Assembly (NCBI GenBank): GCA_003132865.1
Contig: PKYZ01000607.1
Span: 4,051 to 10,261, forward strand
From: Bryobacterales bacterium
Lineage (GTDB): Bacteria > Acidobacteriota > Terriglobia > Bryobacterales > Bryobacteraceae
Direction of reading: 5' to 3'
Length of the DNA: 6,211 nt
Part shown: positions 1 through 5,665 of the stretch, in pieces
Layout of the letters: every line of letters begins with the position of its first letter
Numbering within the stretch: the stretch's first letter is position 1
Program-made: the position numbers and the translations under genes
Notes under the pieces: model-generated
Seen by the model: only the letters and a program-made list of their open reading frames with translations
Database searches by the model: none
What the model was told of the DNA's origin: nothing

Positions 1-186
1 CTGCCAAAGCTGCGCGACGATCTTCCCCTGGCGCACCTGCTTGGCCCGCTTGGGGTCGCCGTCGGACCATAGGAACGCCTCGCCGTGCAGCGTCTTATCC
101 ATGGCGGCTTCGGCCTCCCGGATATACGCCTCGAAAGCCTGCAAGGTCTGCGGCTTCAACTGCACCGGCTGTACATCTTCCGCCAT
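1..186 (-). CDS. conserved protein of unknown function, N-terminal part (runs off left edge)
   Basis: An open minus-strand frame runs from an ATG at 184-186 to the window edge, giving 62 residues with no stop. An in-frame stop at 205-207 lies just upstream with no other start between, so the start is well fixed, although no Shine-Dalgarno sequence precedes it. The protein begins MAEDVQPVQLKPQTLQAF. It continues with an acidic amphipathic stretch (residues 17-31) and an aromatic-rich segment FLWSDGDP around residues 38-45, then a basic run. There is no signal peptide in this start. The pattern of a helix with LxGxxFLW followed by a basic segment resembles the beginning of a conserved acidobacterial family of about 250-300 residues that I recall but cannot name functionally. 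The gene is divergent from the DUF2934-type gene at 293, with a 106-bp spacer. No function is assigned. Confidence 0.75.
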   Translation of the reverse strand, partial: MAEDVQPVQLKPQTLQAFEAYIREAEAAMDKTLHGEAFLWSDGDPKRAKQVRQGKIVAQLWQ

Positions 187-206
187 AGTCAGCGCTGCCG
201 CTATTC

Positions 207-215
207 AGGATAGCA
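207..215 (-). promoter_or_regulatory. possible extended -10 element for the left-edge gene
   Basis: Read on the minus strand, 215-207 is TGC followed by TATCCT, an extended -10 pattern with four of six consensus bases in the hexamer. It would start RNA about 14 nt before the ATG at 186. No convincing -35 box is present at 16-18 bp, so this is a weak candidate. Confidence 0.25.
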
Positions 216-244
216 GGGTGCAGACAAATAGGATTAACGGGTCC

Positions 245-273
245 TTGATTCCTGGACTCGTGTACGTCATAAT
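245..273 (+). promoter_or_regulatory. sigma70-type promoter of the DUF2934 gene
   Basis: TTGATT at 245-250 and CATAAT at 268-273 are separated by exactly 17 bp, matching four and five of six consensus bases. The predicted start of transcription near 280 falls at the upstream edge of the ribosome-binding site, so the leader would be only about 13 nt. That is tight, and it is the main reason for doubt. Confidence 0.5.
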
Positions 274-276
274 CCT

Positions 277-284
277 GGAAGGAG
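277..284 (+). promoter_or_regulatory. ribosome binding site deciding the start at 293
   Basis: GGAAGGAG ends 8 nt before the ATG at 293. The same frame is open back to position 41 with an earlier ATG, but that stretch is antisense to the left-edge gene, reads as low-quality protein, and its ATG has no such site. The strong Shine-Dalgarno sequence therefore fixes the gene start at 293. Confidence 0.8.
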
Positions 285-292
285 ATCAATAT

Positions 293-493
293 ATGCCCGC
301 CGTCCTGCAATATGAGTTGGAAGCCCCCGTCACCGAAGAAGTGGTCGATCGCGAAGAGCTCGGCCGCCTGGCCTTTTGGCATTGGGAAATGCGCGGATCG
401 CCGGAAGGAAGCCAGGACGAAGATTGGTTCTGGGCCGAAGAAGAACTGCGCAGGCAGCGCCTGGCAGCCGGATACGCGATCGAAGAGGTCTGA
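293..493 (+). CDS. DUF2934-type small protein
   Basis: This is a 66-residue acidic protein. Residues 22-56 carry the pattern of the DUF2934 family: an N-terminal helix containing LAFWHWEMRGSPEG, then a short acidic turn, then DEDWFWAEEELRRQR. In that family the core is a helix with aromatic residues, a Gly-rich turn, and a D/E-x-x-W-x-x-AE-x-E/R helix, all visible here (W30-W32, G36, G40, W45, A48-E49). Such proteins are usually 60-120 residues long and frequent in Acidobacteriota and Proteobacteria. Their role is unknown, and they often occur in stress-related or polymer-metabolism neighbourhoods. The start is chosen from the Shine-Dalgarno sequence 8 nt upstream. The gene stands alone, with its own likely promoter and a hairpin 57 nt after the stop. 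The family call rests on pattern recognition, not a profile search. Confidence 0.82.
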   Translation: MPAVLQYELEAPVTEEVVDREELGRLAFWHWEMRGSPEGSQDEDWFWAEEELRRQRLAAGYAIEEV

Positions 494-550
494 AGGCGCG
501 CTCAGCTCCCTCAGGCCGGGCTAGCGCAGTTAACAACACTGTTCACTTAG

Positions 551-576
551 GTGGGACAGGCTTCAGCCTGTGCCAC
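551..576. repeat. REP-like 26-bp palindrome
   Basis: GTGGGACAGGCT at 551-562 and AGCCTGTGCCAC at 565-576 are inverted repeats with 11 of 12 positions pairing around a 2-nt centre (TC). Palindromes of this ACAGGCT/AGCCTGT kind recur between genes in acidobacterial genomes as I remember them, so this is probably a dispersed repeat and not a gene-specific operator. There is no T-tract on either side, so it is not a standard intrinsic terminator, though a hairpin here could still protect or end the DUF2934 transcript. Confidence 0.7.
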
Positions 577-651
577 CATGGCCCAGAGCCTTCCAAGCAG
601 AAATAACTCGGCCGCAGACAGCAAGGGTCTGCGTTATGCGCTCGCGCCGTG

Positions 652-657
652 TATAAT
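652..657 (+). promoter_or_regulatory. -10 element of the TPR gene promoter
   Basis: TATAAT at 652-657 is a perfect -10 hexamer 25 bp before the ATG at 683, predicting a leader of about 19 nt. The best-placed -35 sequence (CTGCGT at 629-634, spacing 17) matches consensus poorly, so the promoter may depend on an activator, or the -35 may be dispensable. Confidence 0.55.
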
Positions 658-670
658 GTGACTGACGAAA

Positions 671-677
671 GGGGGTG
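671..677 (+). promoter_or_regulatory. ribosome binding site of the TPR gene
   Basis: A purine-rich GGGGGTG, preceded by AAA, lies 5 nt before the ATG at 683. It is G-rich and not a perfect AGGAGG, but it is well placed and supports this start, which also gives a complete signal peptide. Confidence 0.5.
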
Positions 678-682
678 CTCCC

Positions 683-1936
683 ATGCGGACGAGCATCCGG
701 ATGCGAAGCTTCGCGGGGCTGGCGATCGGGATCGCCATCTCCTCCCAAGTCGTATGGGCGCAAAAGACGGGTGGACCGCCCCCCACGGCAGGCGGAAACC
801 CTTCCGGATCGGGAACTGGCCGCTTTCCCCCTAACATGACTGGGCGGTCGGACGGGCCGGTAACCGGTTCCCTGAACGGGAGCATTTATTTGACCGGCAA
901 CGTCATGCTGGACGACGGCACCCCGCCTCCGGACCCGGTGACCATCGAACGCGTATGCGGGGGGGCGCCGCGGGCGCAAGCCTACACCGATCGAAAAGGG
1001 CGGTTCAGTTTTCAGATCGGCCAGACTTCCGGGATCATGCAGGACGCCAGCGAAGATGGGCCGGGGTTGCCGGGCACATCTCGCCCGGCGACCAGTATTG
1101 CCAGCGGGGTGGGAGCGCAGCAGCCGCAGTTGCCCAACGTGCCCGACATGCAGCTCGCCAACTGCGACCTGCGCGCGGTGCTGGCGGGTTTTCGCTCAGA
1201 CACGGTCAGCCTGGGGGCACGGCGCCTCCTGGACGATCCGAACGTCGGCACGATCATGTTGCACCGGTTGGCCAATGTGGAAGGCTCGGCCGTCAGCATG
1301 ACCAGTCTGCAGGCTCCCAAAGAGGCGCGCAGGGCTTACGACAGAGCCCTTCAAGATCTACGGAGGAACAAACTGCCGGAGGCCGGCAAGGAGCTCCGGA
1401 AGGCCGTCGACATTTATCCTAACTATGCGGCGGCATGGTATGAGCTGGGGCGGATTCAGGAGCAAAATCGGGACATCGAGCAGGCGCGCAAATCCTTTGC
1501 GAAGGCGATGGCGGTGGACGCCAAGTTCATCAGCCCATATCTGAAGCTTGCCGAACTGGAGGCCAAAGCCGAAGACTGGGCCGAACTGGCGGATACCACG
1601 AACCGGCTGCTCAAACTGGACGCGGTGGACTACCCGATGGCGTACTTCTACAATGCCACCGCCAACCTGAACCTGGGCCAATTCGATACGGCGGAGAGGA
1701 GCGCGCGCGCCGGGGAAAAGCTGGATACGCCACACCGGTTCCCTAGGCTCGAACAGGTGCTGGCAATGATCTTGGCGCGGAAGAAGGACTATGCGGGCGC
1801 CGCGGCACACCTTCGCAGCTACCTTCTGCTGGCGCCGGATGCGGAGGACGCCGCGCGGATGAAGAAGGAGCTTGCCGACCTGGAGCGGCTTTCGGGCGCG
1901 AACGAGCAAGCCAAGGCCGTGGCGGCGCAAGAATGA
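683..1936 (+). CDS. exported tetratricopeptide-repeat protein with N-terminal beta-rich domain
   Basis: The product has 417 residues. Residues 1-26 form a signal peptide: basic MRTSIRMR, a hydrophobic stretch AGLAIGIAIS, and a likely signal peptidase I site after VWA, so the mature protein should be periplasmic or outer-membrane associated. Residues 27-65 are Gly/Pro-rich and disordered. Residues 66-112 (from NGSIYLTGNVMLDDG to the TDRKGRFSFQIG turn) look like a carboxypeptidase-regulatory/transthyretin-like beta domain. A second low-complexity stretch (113-150) precedes a conserved-looking block at 158-210 (ANCDLRAVLAGF to APKEARRAYD). TPR helices follow at about 213-380, with typical AAWYELGRIQEQNRDIEQA and YPMAYFYNATANLNLGQFDTAE motifs. 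Two cysteines, C92 and C161, are the only ones and could form a disulfide. I recall this architecture as an abundant acidobacterial family with no known function. TPRs suggest a protein-binding scaffold. The gene appears monocistronic. Confidence 0.85.
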   Translation: MRTSIRMRSFAGLAIGIAISSQVVWAQKTGGPPPTAGGNPSGSGTGRFPPNMTGRSDGPVTGSLNGSIYLTGNVMLDDGTPPPDPVTIERVCGGAPRAQAYTDRKGRFSFQIGQTSGIMQDASEDGPGLPGTSRPATSIASGVGAQQPQLPNVPDMQLANCDLRAVLAGFRSDTVSLGARRLLDDPNVGTIMLHRLANVEGSAVSMTSLQAPKEARRAYDRALQDLRRNKLPEAGKELRKAVDIYPNYAAAWYELGRIQEQNRDIEQARKSFAKAMAVDAKFISPYLKLAELEAKAEDWAELADTTNRLLKLDAVDYPMAYFYNATANLNLGQFDTAERSARAGEKLDTPHRFPRLEQVLAMILARKKDYAGAAAHLRSYLLLAPDAEDAARMKKELADLERLSGANEQAKAVAAQE

Positions 1937-1991
1937 CGTTGCGGCGGGTGATGGCCGGCCGGAACTGTGTGAAGATCGGGGCAGGTGGTTC

Positions 1992-2022
1992 TTGACTTTC
2001 GGCGCTCCGGTAATTTATTCTA
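1992..2022 (+). promoter_or_regulatory. candidate promoter of the kinase-antagonist pair
   Basis: TTGACT at 1992-1997 is a strong -35 match (five of six). The best -10 is TATTCT at 2017-2022 with a long 19-bp spacer, predicting a transcript start near 2029. An AT-rich stretch (TAATTTATTC, 2011-2020) covers the melting region. The site lies in the 100-bp gap after the TPR gene, so the downstream pair probably has its own promoter. Confidence 0.4.
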
Positions 2023-2038
2023 GCCATTCGTTTTGGCC

Positions 2039-2500
2039 ATGCGCCGTGGCGCCTTGACTATGGGAAAAAACTCGCGCGGCGATACGGAAACCGTCGAACG
2101 GTTTCTGGACTCGACCCTGGAAAGCGTGGATGACGCTGAAGAATTGGCGTTGCAGGAAGCCGAGAAAGCCGGAGTCCCGGAAGACGACCTGCACAAGATC
2201 GCCATGGCCGTGCGGGAATCCATGGTCAATGCCGTAGTGCATGGGAACCGGTATAACGCCCACAAGAAGGTGCATCTGTCGGTCTTCAAGACACCCGGGG
2301 AGTTTGTGGTGAGGATCACGGACCAAGGCGAAGGCTTCGATTACGACAATTTGCCGAATCCGCTGGCGCAGGAGAACCTGCTGCGGCATTCCGGCCGCGG
2401 CATCTTTCTTATCAAGGCTTTCATGGACGACTTTCAGGTGCGCCGCCTGGAACCGGCGGGTACCGAAGTAACTTTGGTGAAGCACCTGGTGTCGAAGTAA
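2039..2500 (+). CDS. RsbW-like anti-sigma factor / serine-protein kinase (HATPase_c_2)
   Basis: This is a GHKL-fold ATPase of the RsbW/SpoIIAB type, 153 residues from the ATG at 2039. The N box is RESMVNAVVHGN, with Glu60, Asn64 and His68 for Mg-ATP binding and catalysis. The G1 box is DQGEGFD (95-101), and the G2 glycines lie in HSGRGIFLIKAF (117-128). Family members bind and inhibit a sigma factor, and phosphorylate a STAS-domain antagonist on serine using ATP. The STAS partner is the next gene, 46 bp downstream. The start is uncertain: ATG 2039 and ATG 2060 (146 residues) are both plausible, and TTG 2033 is also in frame. None has a Shine-Dalgarno sequence, and the ATP-binding domain is complete from any of them. 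No transmembrane segment is present, so it is cytosolic. The sigma factor it controls is not in the window. Confidence 0.9.
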   Translation: MRRGALTMGKNSRGDTETVERFLDSTLESVDDAEELALQEAEKAGVPEDDLHKIAMAVRESMVNAVVHGNRYNAHKKVHLSVFKTPGEFVVRITDQGEGFDYDNLPNPLAQENLLRHSGRGIFLIKAFMDDFQVRRLEPAGTEVTLVKHLVSK

Positions 2501-2531
2501 GAGATGTTCAGGAATAGGCTCGGTTGCGAGC

Positions 2532-2538
2532 AAGGAGG
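2532..2538 (+). promoter_or_regulatory. ribosome binding site deciding the GTG start at 2547
   Basis: AAGGAGG lies 8 nt before the GTG at 2547. No ATG is available nearby in this frame, so this near-perfect site establishes the GTG start. It contrasts with the upstream kinase gene, which has none, so the two may be made in unequal amounts. Confidence 0.85.
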
Positions 2539-2546
2539 CATTTTCA

Positions 2547-2891
2547 GTGAGTGTAAAGCTAAGCACGAGACAAGTTGGTGACGTGAGTGTGGTGGATGTG
2601 GCCGGAAGGATCACGTTGGGAGAGGGGTCCAGCGCGCTGCGCGACCTGCTCCGCGACATGGTCGGCAAGAACCAAAAGAAGATCCTGTTGAACCTCGGAG
2701 ATGTCTCCTATATCGACAGTTCGGGGATTGGCGAGCTGGTGTCCGGCTTCACCACGGTGACGAACCAGGGCGGCCAGCTCAAGCTGCTGAATTTGACCAA
2801 GCGGGTTAAAGATCTGTTGCAGATCACCAAGCTGTACACGGTCTTCGACGTGCATGACGACGAAGCCGCGGCCGTGCGAAGCTTCGCTTAG
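2547..2891 (+). CDS. STAS-domain anti-sigma factor antagonist (RsbV/SpoIIAA-like)
   Basis: The product is 114 residues, a single STAS domain of normal length for the family. It opens with a beta strand containing SVVDVAGRITLGEGSSALRD (14-33). The phospho-acceptor loop VSYIDSSGIGELVSGF (53-68) has the hallmark D-S-S-G at residues 57-60, so Ser58 or Ser59 is the expected site of kinase modification. The helix and strand LKLLNLTKRVKDLLQIT (78-94) complete the fold. Unphosphorylated antagonist binds the kinase and frees its sigma factor; phosphorylation by the kinase reverses this. The gene follows the kinase gene by 46 bp on the same strand and is probably cotranscribed. The order (kinase then antagonist) is opposite to the rsbV-rsbW order of Bacillus. 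No PP2C phosphatase is encoded nearby to reset it. Confidence 0.93.
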   Translation: MSVKLSTRQVGDVSVVDVAGRITLGEGSSALRDLLRDMVGKNQKKILLNLGDVSYIDSSGIGELVSGFTTVTNQGGQLKLLNLTKRVKDLLQITKLYTVFDVHDDEAAAVRSFA

Positions 2892-2906
2892 GCAAAACCT
2901 GAAACC

Positions 2907-2987
2907 ACAGATGAACACAGATAAACACAGATAAGAGGGCTGAACCCGACGCGCTGGGGTGCTTTTTATCCGTGTCTATCTGTGTTT
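2907..2987. repeat. 10-bp tandem repeats with inverted copy between convergent genes
   Basis: Three 10-bp units, ACAGATGAAC (2907-2916), ACAGATAAAC (2917-2926) and ACAGATAAGA (2927-2936), are followed after 27 nt by an inverted copy at 2964-2987. Segment 2913-2936 pairs with 2964-2987 at 20 of 24 positions. Two of the four exceptions are G-U wobbles in plus-strand RNA. The structure sits between the stop of the STAS gene (2891) and that of the M16 subunit (2989), where it could end or shield both transcripts. ACACAGAT-type repeats are common as dispersed intergenic sequence in several bacterial phyla, from memory. Confidence 0.75.
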
Positions 2988-2988
2988 C

Positions 2989-4332
2989 CTATTCCGTGGC
3001 TGCTTCGTACGGGGCGATCTGGTCTGCGATCTTGGCTTTGTCGCCTACCACGACGATGGTCATTTTCGACGGGACGAGGTAGGTTTCCGCCATGCCTTGG
3101 ACGTCGGTGGGCTTCACTTCCATCACTTTCTGCACGTAGGTGGACAGGTAGGAGCGGTCCAGCCCCTGCGAATCCACGAAATGCAACTGCGCGATGATGG
3201 CGTCCGGGCTGACGGTGTTGCGCAGAATGAAGAGTCCGGCCAGGAAGTTCCGGATGCCCTCCAATTCCTCCGCCGATGGCGGGTCTTTGCGCAGCCGGTC
3301 GATTTCGAAGAAAATCTCCTGCAGCGAGGGCCCGGTCACGTCAGTGGCCACATCGGCGGATTGCAGCCAATAGGCGAGATGCCGGTGGGTGCCGATCTGG
3401 CTCAACGGCGAATATGTGTAACCCTTCTCTTCGCGAATATTGCTGGTAATGCGGGAGGCGAACGAGCCGCCCAACAGGGAATTCATTACGTCCAGTTTGA
3501 TGAAATCCGGACTGGACGGCTCGGCAACCGGCAGGCCGATCAAAAGGTTCGACTGGGCGGCGCCGGGCCTGTCGATGAGATGGAACGAGCGCGCCTTCGC
3601 CGGGCGAGCCGGCAGATCTGGCGCCGGCGCTCCTTTGGCCCAACCGCCGAACGCGTCTTCGATCGTGCGGCGCAGATCGCCTTCGAGCTTGCCGGCAATA
3701 TAAAGATGCGCGCGCACCGCGTGGAAGTTTTTCCGGTAAAACGTCCGCACGTCCTCAATGGCGTAGCCGTTTAGCGCGCTCTCGGACGGAAACGCGCGGC
3801 CGTAGGGATGATCGGGAAACAGGGTTTGGACGAAGCGCTCCTGGGCAAGCGCCTCGGGCTGCGATTTGTCGATCGAAAGCTCCCGGACCAAATCGGCCTT
3901 CAGGCGGGGCAGTTCCGAGGCGGGGAGCGACGGAGCGATCAGCACGTCCGCCAGCAGCGCCACGAATTTCGGTCCGAAATCGGAGAGCACCACGCCGCCC
4001 ACGGAGGTGAAGTCGGGAGCCGCATCGATTTCGACCTGGCCACCCATCTCGGCGGCTTCCCGCGCGACTTGCTCGGCGGAACGCGTGCGGGTGCCTTCCT
4101 TCATGAGCGCGGCATTGAGCTTCGACAACCACACCTGCCCTGCGGATTCGTCGATGGCTCCCGCGCCCACGAGAAGGCGCACCGCGACTTTGGGCACGGT
4201 CCCGTAAGGGACGATGGTCGCCTGCATGCCGTTGGGCAAAGTGAAATCCGTCGTTGCGGGCAGATGGAAAGGCTTCGGCGGCGGGCCTTGCGGTGGGGTT
4301 TCCTTGGCGCCGGCGAACACTTCACTGGACAT
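2989..4332 (-). CDS. M16 family peptidase subunit lacking the zinc motif (non-catalytic partner)
   Basis: This is a 447-residue two-lobed M16B protein. The N-terminal lobe begins with FTLPNGMQATIVPYGTVP (30-47). At the place of the HxxEH zinc site it reads WLSKLNAALMKEGT (68-81), where alignment puts Lys71, Ala74 and Ala75 in place of His, Glu and His. It therefore cannot bind catalytic zinc. The C-terminal lobe keeps the substrate-binding motif FASRITSNIREEKGYTYS (291-308), with Arg294 and Tyr307 as the conserved Arg/Tyr pair. This is the composition of the non-catalytic subunit in heterodimeric bacterial M16 peptidases such as Sphingomonas SPH2682. No signal peptide is visible, so the protein should be cytosolic. 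It lies 18 bp after the catalytic subunit gene on the same strand. The ATG at 4332 lacks a well-spaced Shine-Dalgarno sequence, and translation may be coupled. Confidence 0.93.
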   Translation of the reverse strand: MSSEVFAGAKETPPQGPPPKPFHLPATTDFTLPNGMQATIVPYGTVPKVAVRLLVGAGAIDESAGQVWLSKLNAALMKEGTRTRSAEQVAREAAEMGGQVEIDAAPDFTSVGGVVLSDFGPKFVALLADVLIAPSLPASELPRLKADLVRELSIDKSQPEALAQERFVQTLFPDHPYGRAFPSESALNGYAIEDVRTFYRKNFHAVRAHLYIAGKLEGDLRRTIEDAFGGWAKGAPAPDLPARPAKARSFHLIDRPGAAQSNLLIGLPVAEPSSPDFIKLDVMNSLLGGSFASRITSNIREEKGYTYSPLSQIGTHRHLAYWLQSADVATDVTGPSLQEIFFEIDRLRKDPPSAEELEGIRNFLAGLFILRNTVSPDAIIAQLHFVDSQGLDRSYLSTYVQKVMEVKPTDVQGMAETYLVPSKMTIVVVGDKAKIADQIAPYEAATE

Positions 4333-4345
4333 GGCGGAGTCTCAT
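4322..4345 (-). other. possible 7-codon upstream reading frame at the M16 gene junction
   Basis: The best Shine-Dalgarno sequence at the junction (GAGGAG, 4359-4354 on the minus strand) lies 8 nt before an ATG at 4345, out of frame with the 447-residue gene. It opens MRLRHVQ and stops at a TGA (4324-4322) that overlaps the start region of the main gene. The real start at 4332 is 21 nt from this site. Ribosomes ending here could reinitiate on the main gene. This may be chance. Confidence 0.25.
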
Positions 4346-4350
4346 TTGGA

Positions 4351-5658
4351 TTACTCCTCGTGCGCATCGTGCGCATCGTCCGGCGAGGCGGCGCCGGGAT
4401 CGATCAGCAGCACGGTGCGGTTGGTTTTGCGCAGATACTCGCGCGCGGTGCGCTCGACCAGTTGCGGCGTCACTTTGCGGAATTCCGATTCGAGTGAATC
4501 GATCTTGGAGGGATCGTCGTCGAACAGCGCGTAACAGGCCATCAGGTCGGCGCGGCCGAAGCCCCCGAACTGTGTCAGGGTGTCGTAAAGGTTCGATCGC
4601 ATCTTGGTGATGCTGCGGTCCACCAGGCTTTGGTCCACGGGCTTGGACTGCAGACTTTCGATGACCGTATCGACGGCCGATAGGATCTGCTCGGGCTGGA
4701 CGGTGGCGTCATGGAAGAGCGACGCGGTCCACAGCATGGGGCCATCGTAATCGAACATGTTGCCCAGCTCGTTGATGGCGCCGGACACCTCGCCGGTGAA
4801 CCCGTGCTTCTTGACCAGTTCCTGGTAGAGGAGGCTATCATCGCCCTGCACGAGCATCTGATCGAGCAGGCCCATGGCGAAGTACTCCGGCGAATTTCGC
4901 GGCGGCATGTGATAGGAGAAGGCCAAGGCCGGACGGTTCGCCAGCTGGTCTTTGCGCGTGGCGGTCTTTTCCTCTTCCTGGCGCGGTTCGGTGAGGTCGG
5001 GAGGCGGCGGCAGCTCGGCCGGCGCAATTCCGCTGAAATACTTCGCGACCATCGCCATGGCTTCGTCGGGATCGAAGTCGCCCACGATCGCCAGGGCCGC
5101 GTTGTTGGGCGCGTAGTAAGTTTTGAAGAACGCCTGCACATCGCTCAATGTGGCGGCTTCGATGTCTTTCAGCTCGCCGTAAAAGTTGTGGGAGTTGTAC
5201 CAGTTCGAGTTGGCGTATTGCGGCATCCACAGCCAGGGGAAGCCGCCGTAAGGCTGGTTGTGGACGTTCACCTCTACTTCGTTGATGACGACGTCTTGCT
5301 GGTTCTTCAGATTCTCGCCGGTGATGGCGAGACCTTTCATGCGGTCCCCTTCGGCCCAGAGCGCGGTTTCGAGCTTGTTGGACGGGAGCAGCTCGAAGTA
5401 ATTGGTGAAATCGAACCGCGTGGAGCCGTTGAGGATGCCTCCGTTTTGCTGCACCAGGCGGATGAATTCCATCTTCCCCAGATTCTGGGAGCCTTGAAAC
5501 ATCATGTGCTCGAACAGGTGGGCGAAGCCGGTGCGATCCTTAGGCTCGACGCGGAATCCGATGCGGTAATAGACCGCGGTGACGACCGTGGGCGCGGTGG
5601 AATCGGGCGAAAGGATCACGCGCAGGCCGTTGGGCAGCTTGTAATAGGTGATGGGCAC
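4351..5658 (-). CDS. M16 family zinc metallopeptidase, catalytic subunit
   Basis: This is a 435-residue M16B peptidase. The zinc motif HxxEH is at 47-51 in GFAHLFEHMMFQGS: His47 and His51 are ligands and Glu50 is the base. The third ligand is Glu127 in NQQDVVINEVEVN, at the family's usual distance of about 75 residues. The second lobe follows a Pro-rich linker (212-226). Its Arg/Tyr motif is degraded: DDSLLYQELVKKHGFTGEV (273-291) has Leu276 and Gly289 where Arg and Tyr are expected. The protein therefore has the active site but not the full substrate-binding pair, complementary to the next gene. The start is a GTG with AGAGGG 7 nt upstream; an in-frame stop at 5686-5688 excludes a longer form, so no signal peptide exists. 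The C-terminus ends in a His/Asp/Glu-rich tail (DDAHDAHEE) made by a doubled 9-bp unit. Likely role: degradation of peptides in the cytosol. Confidence 0.95.
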   Translation of the reverse strand: MPITYYKLPNGLRVILSPDSTAPTVVTAVYYRIGFRVEPKDRTGFAHLFEHMMFQGSQNLGKMEFIRLVQQNGGILNGSTRFDFTNYFELLPSNKLETALWAEGDRMKGLAITGENLKNQQDVVINEVEVNVHNQPYGGFPWLWMPQYANSNWYNSHNFYGELKDIEAATLSDVQAFFKTYYAPNNAALAIVGDFDPDEAMAMVAKYFSGIAPAELPPPPDLTEPRQEEEKTATRKDQLANRPALAFSYHMPPRNSPEYFAMGLLDQMLVQGDDSLLYQELVKKHGFTGEVSGAINELGNMFDYDGPMLWTASLFHDATVQPEQILSAVDTVIESLQSKPVDQSLVDRSITKMRSNLYDTLTQFGGFGRADLMACYALFDDDPSKIDSLESEFRKVTPQLVERTAREYLRKTNRTVLLIDPGAASPDDAHDAHEE

Positions 5659-5665
5659 GGCGAAA

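Noticed and set aside
41..292. Upstream extension of the DUF2934 frame from position 41
   Set aside because: It would overlap the left-edge gene antisense, lacks a ribosome site and has a Cys/Ser-rich translation unlike a folded domain. The strong Shine-Dalgarno sequence marks 293 as the start.
1358..1930. Open minus-strand frame of 190 codons
   Set aside because: It is antisense to the TPR repeats and Arg/Leu/Gln-rich with no domain.
1937..1965. GGCCGGCC palindrome after the TPR gene as a terminator
   Set aside because: The self-complementary core is only 8 bp with no loop and no T-tract. It is likely chance in GC-rich DNA.
2015..2668. Open minus-strand frame of 217 codons across the kinase gene
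   Set aside because: It spans the kinase gene, the intergenic gap and the start of the STAS gene on the opposite strand. Both plus-strand genes have clear family motifs, so this is a shadow.
2959..3774. Open plus-strand frame of 271 codons
   Set aside because: It lies antisense within the well-supported M16 non-catalytic subunit gene. Its His/Arg/Val-rich translation is typical of the complement of a GC-rich gene and has no recognisable domain.
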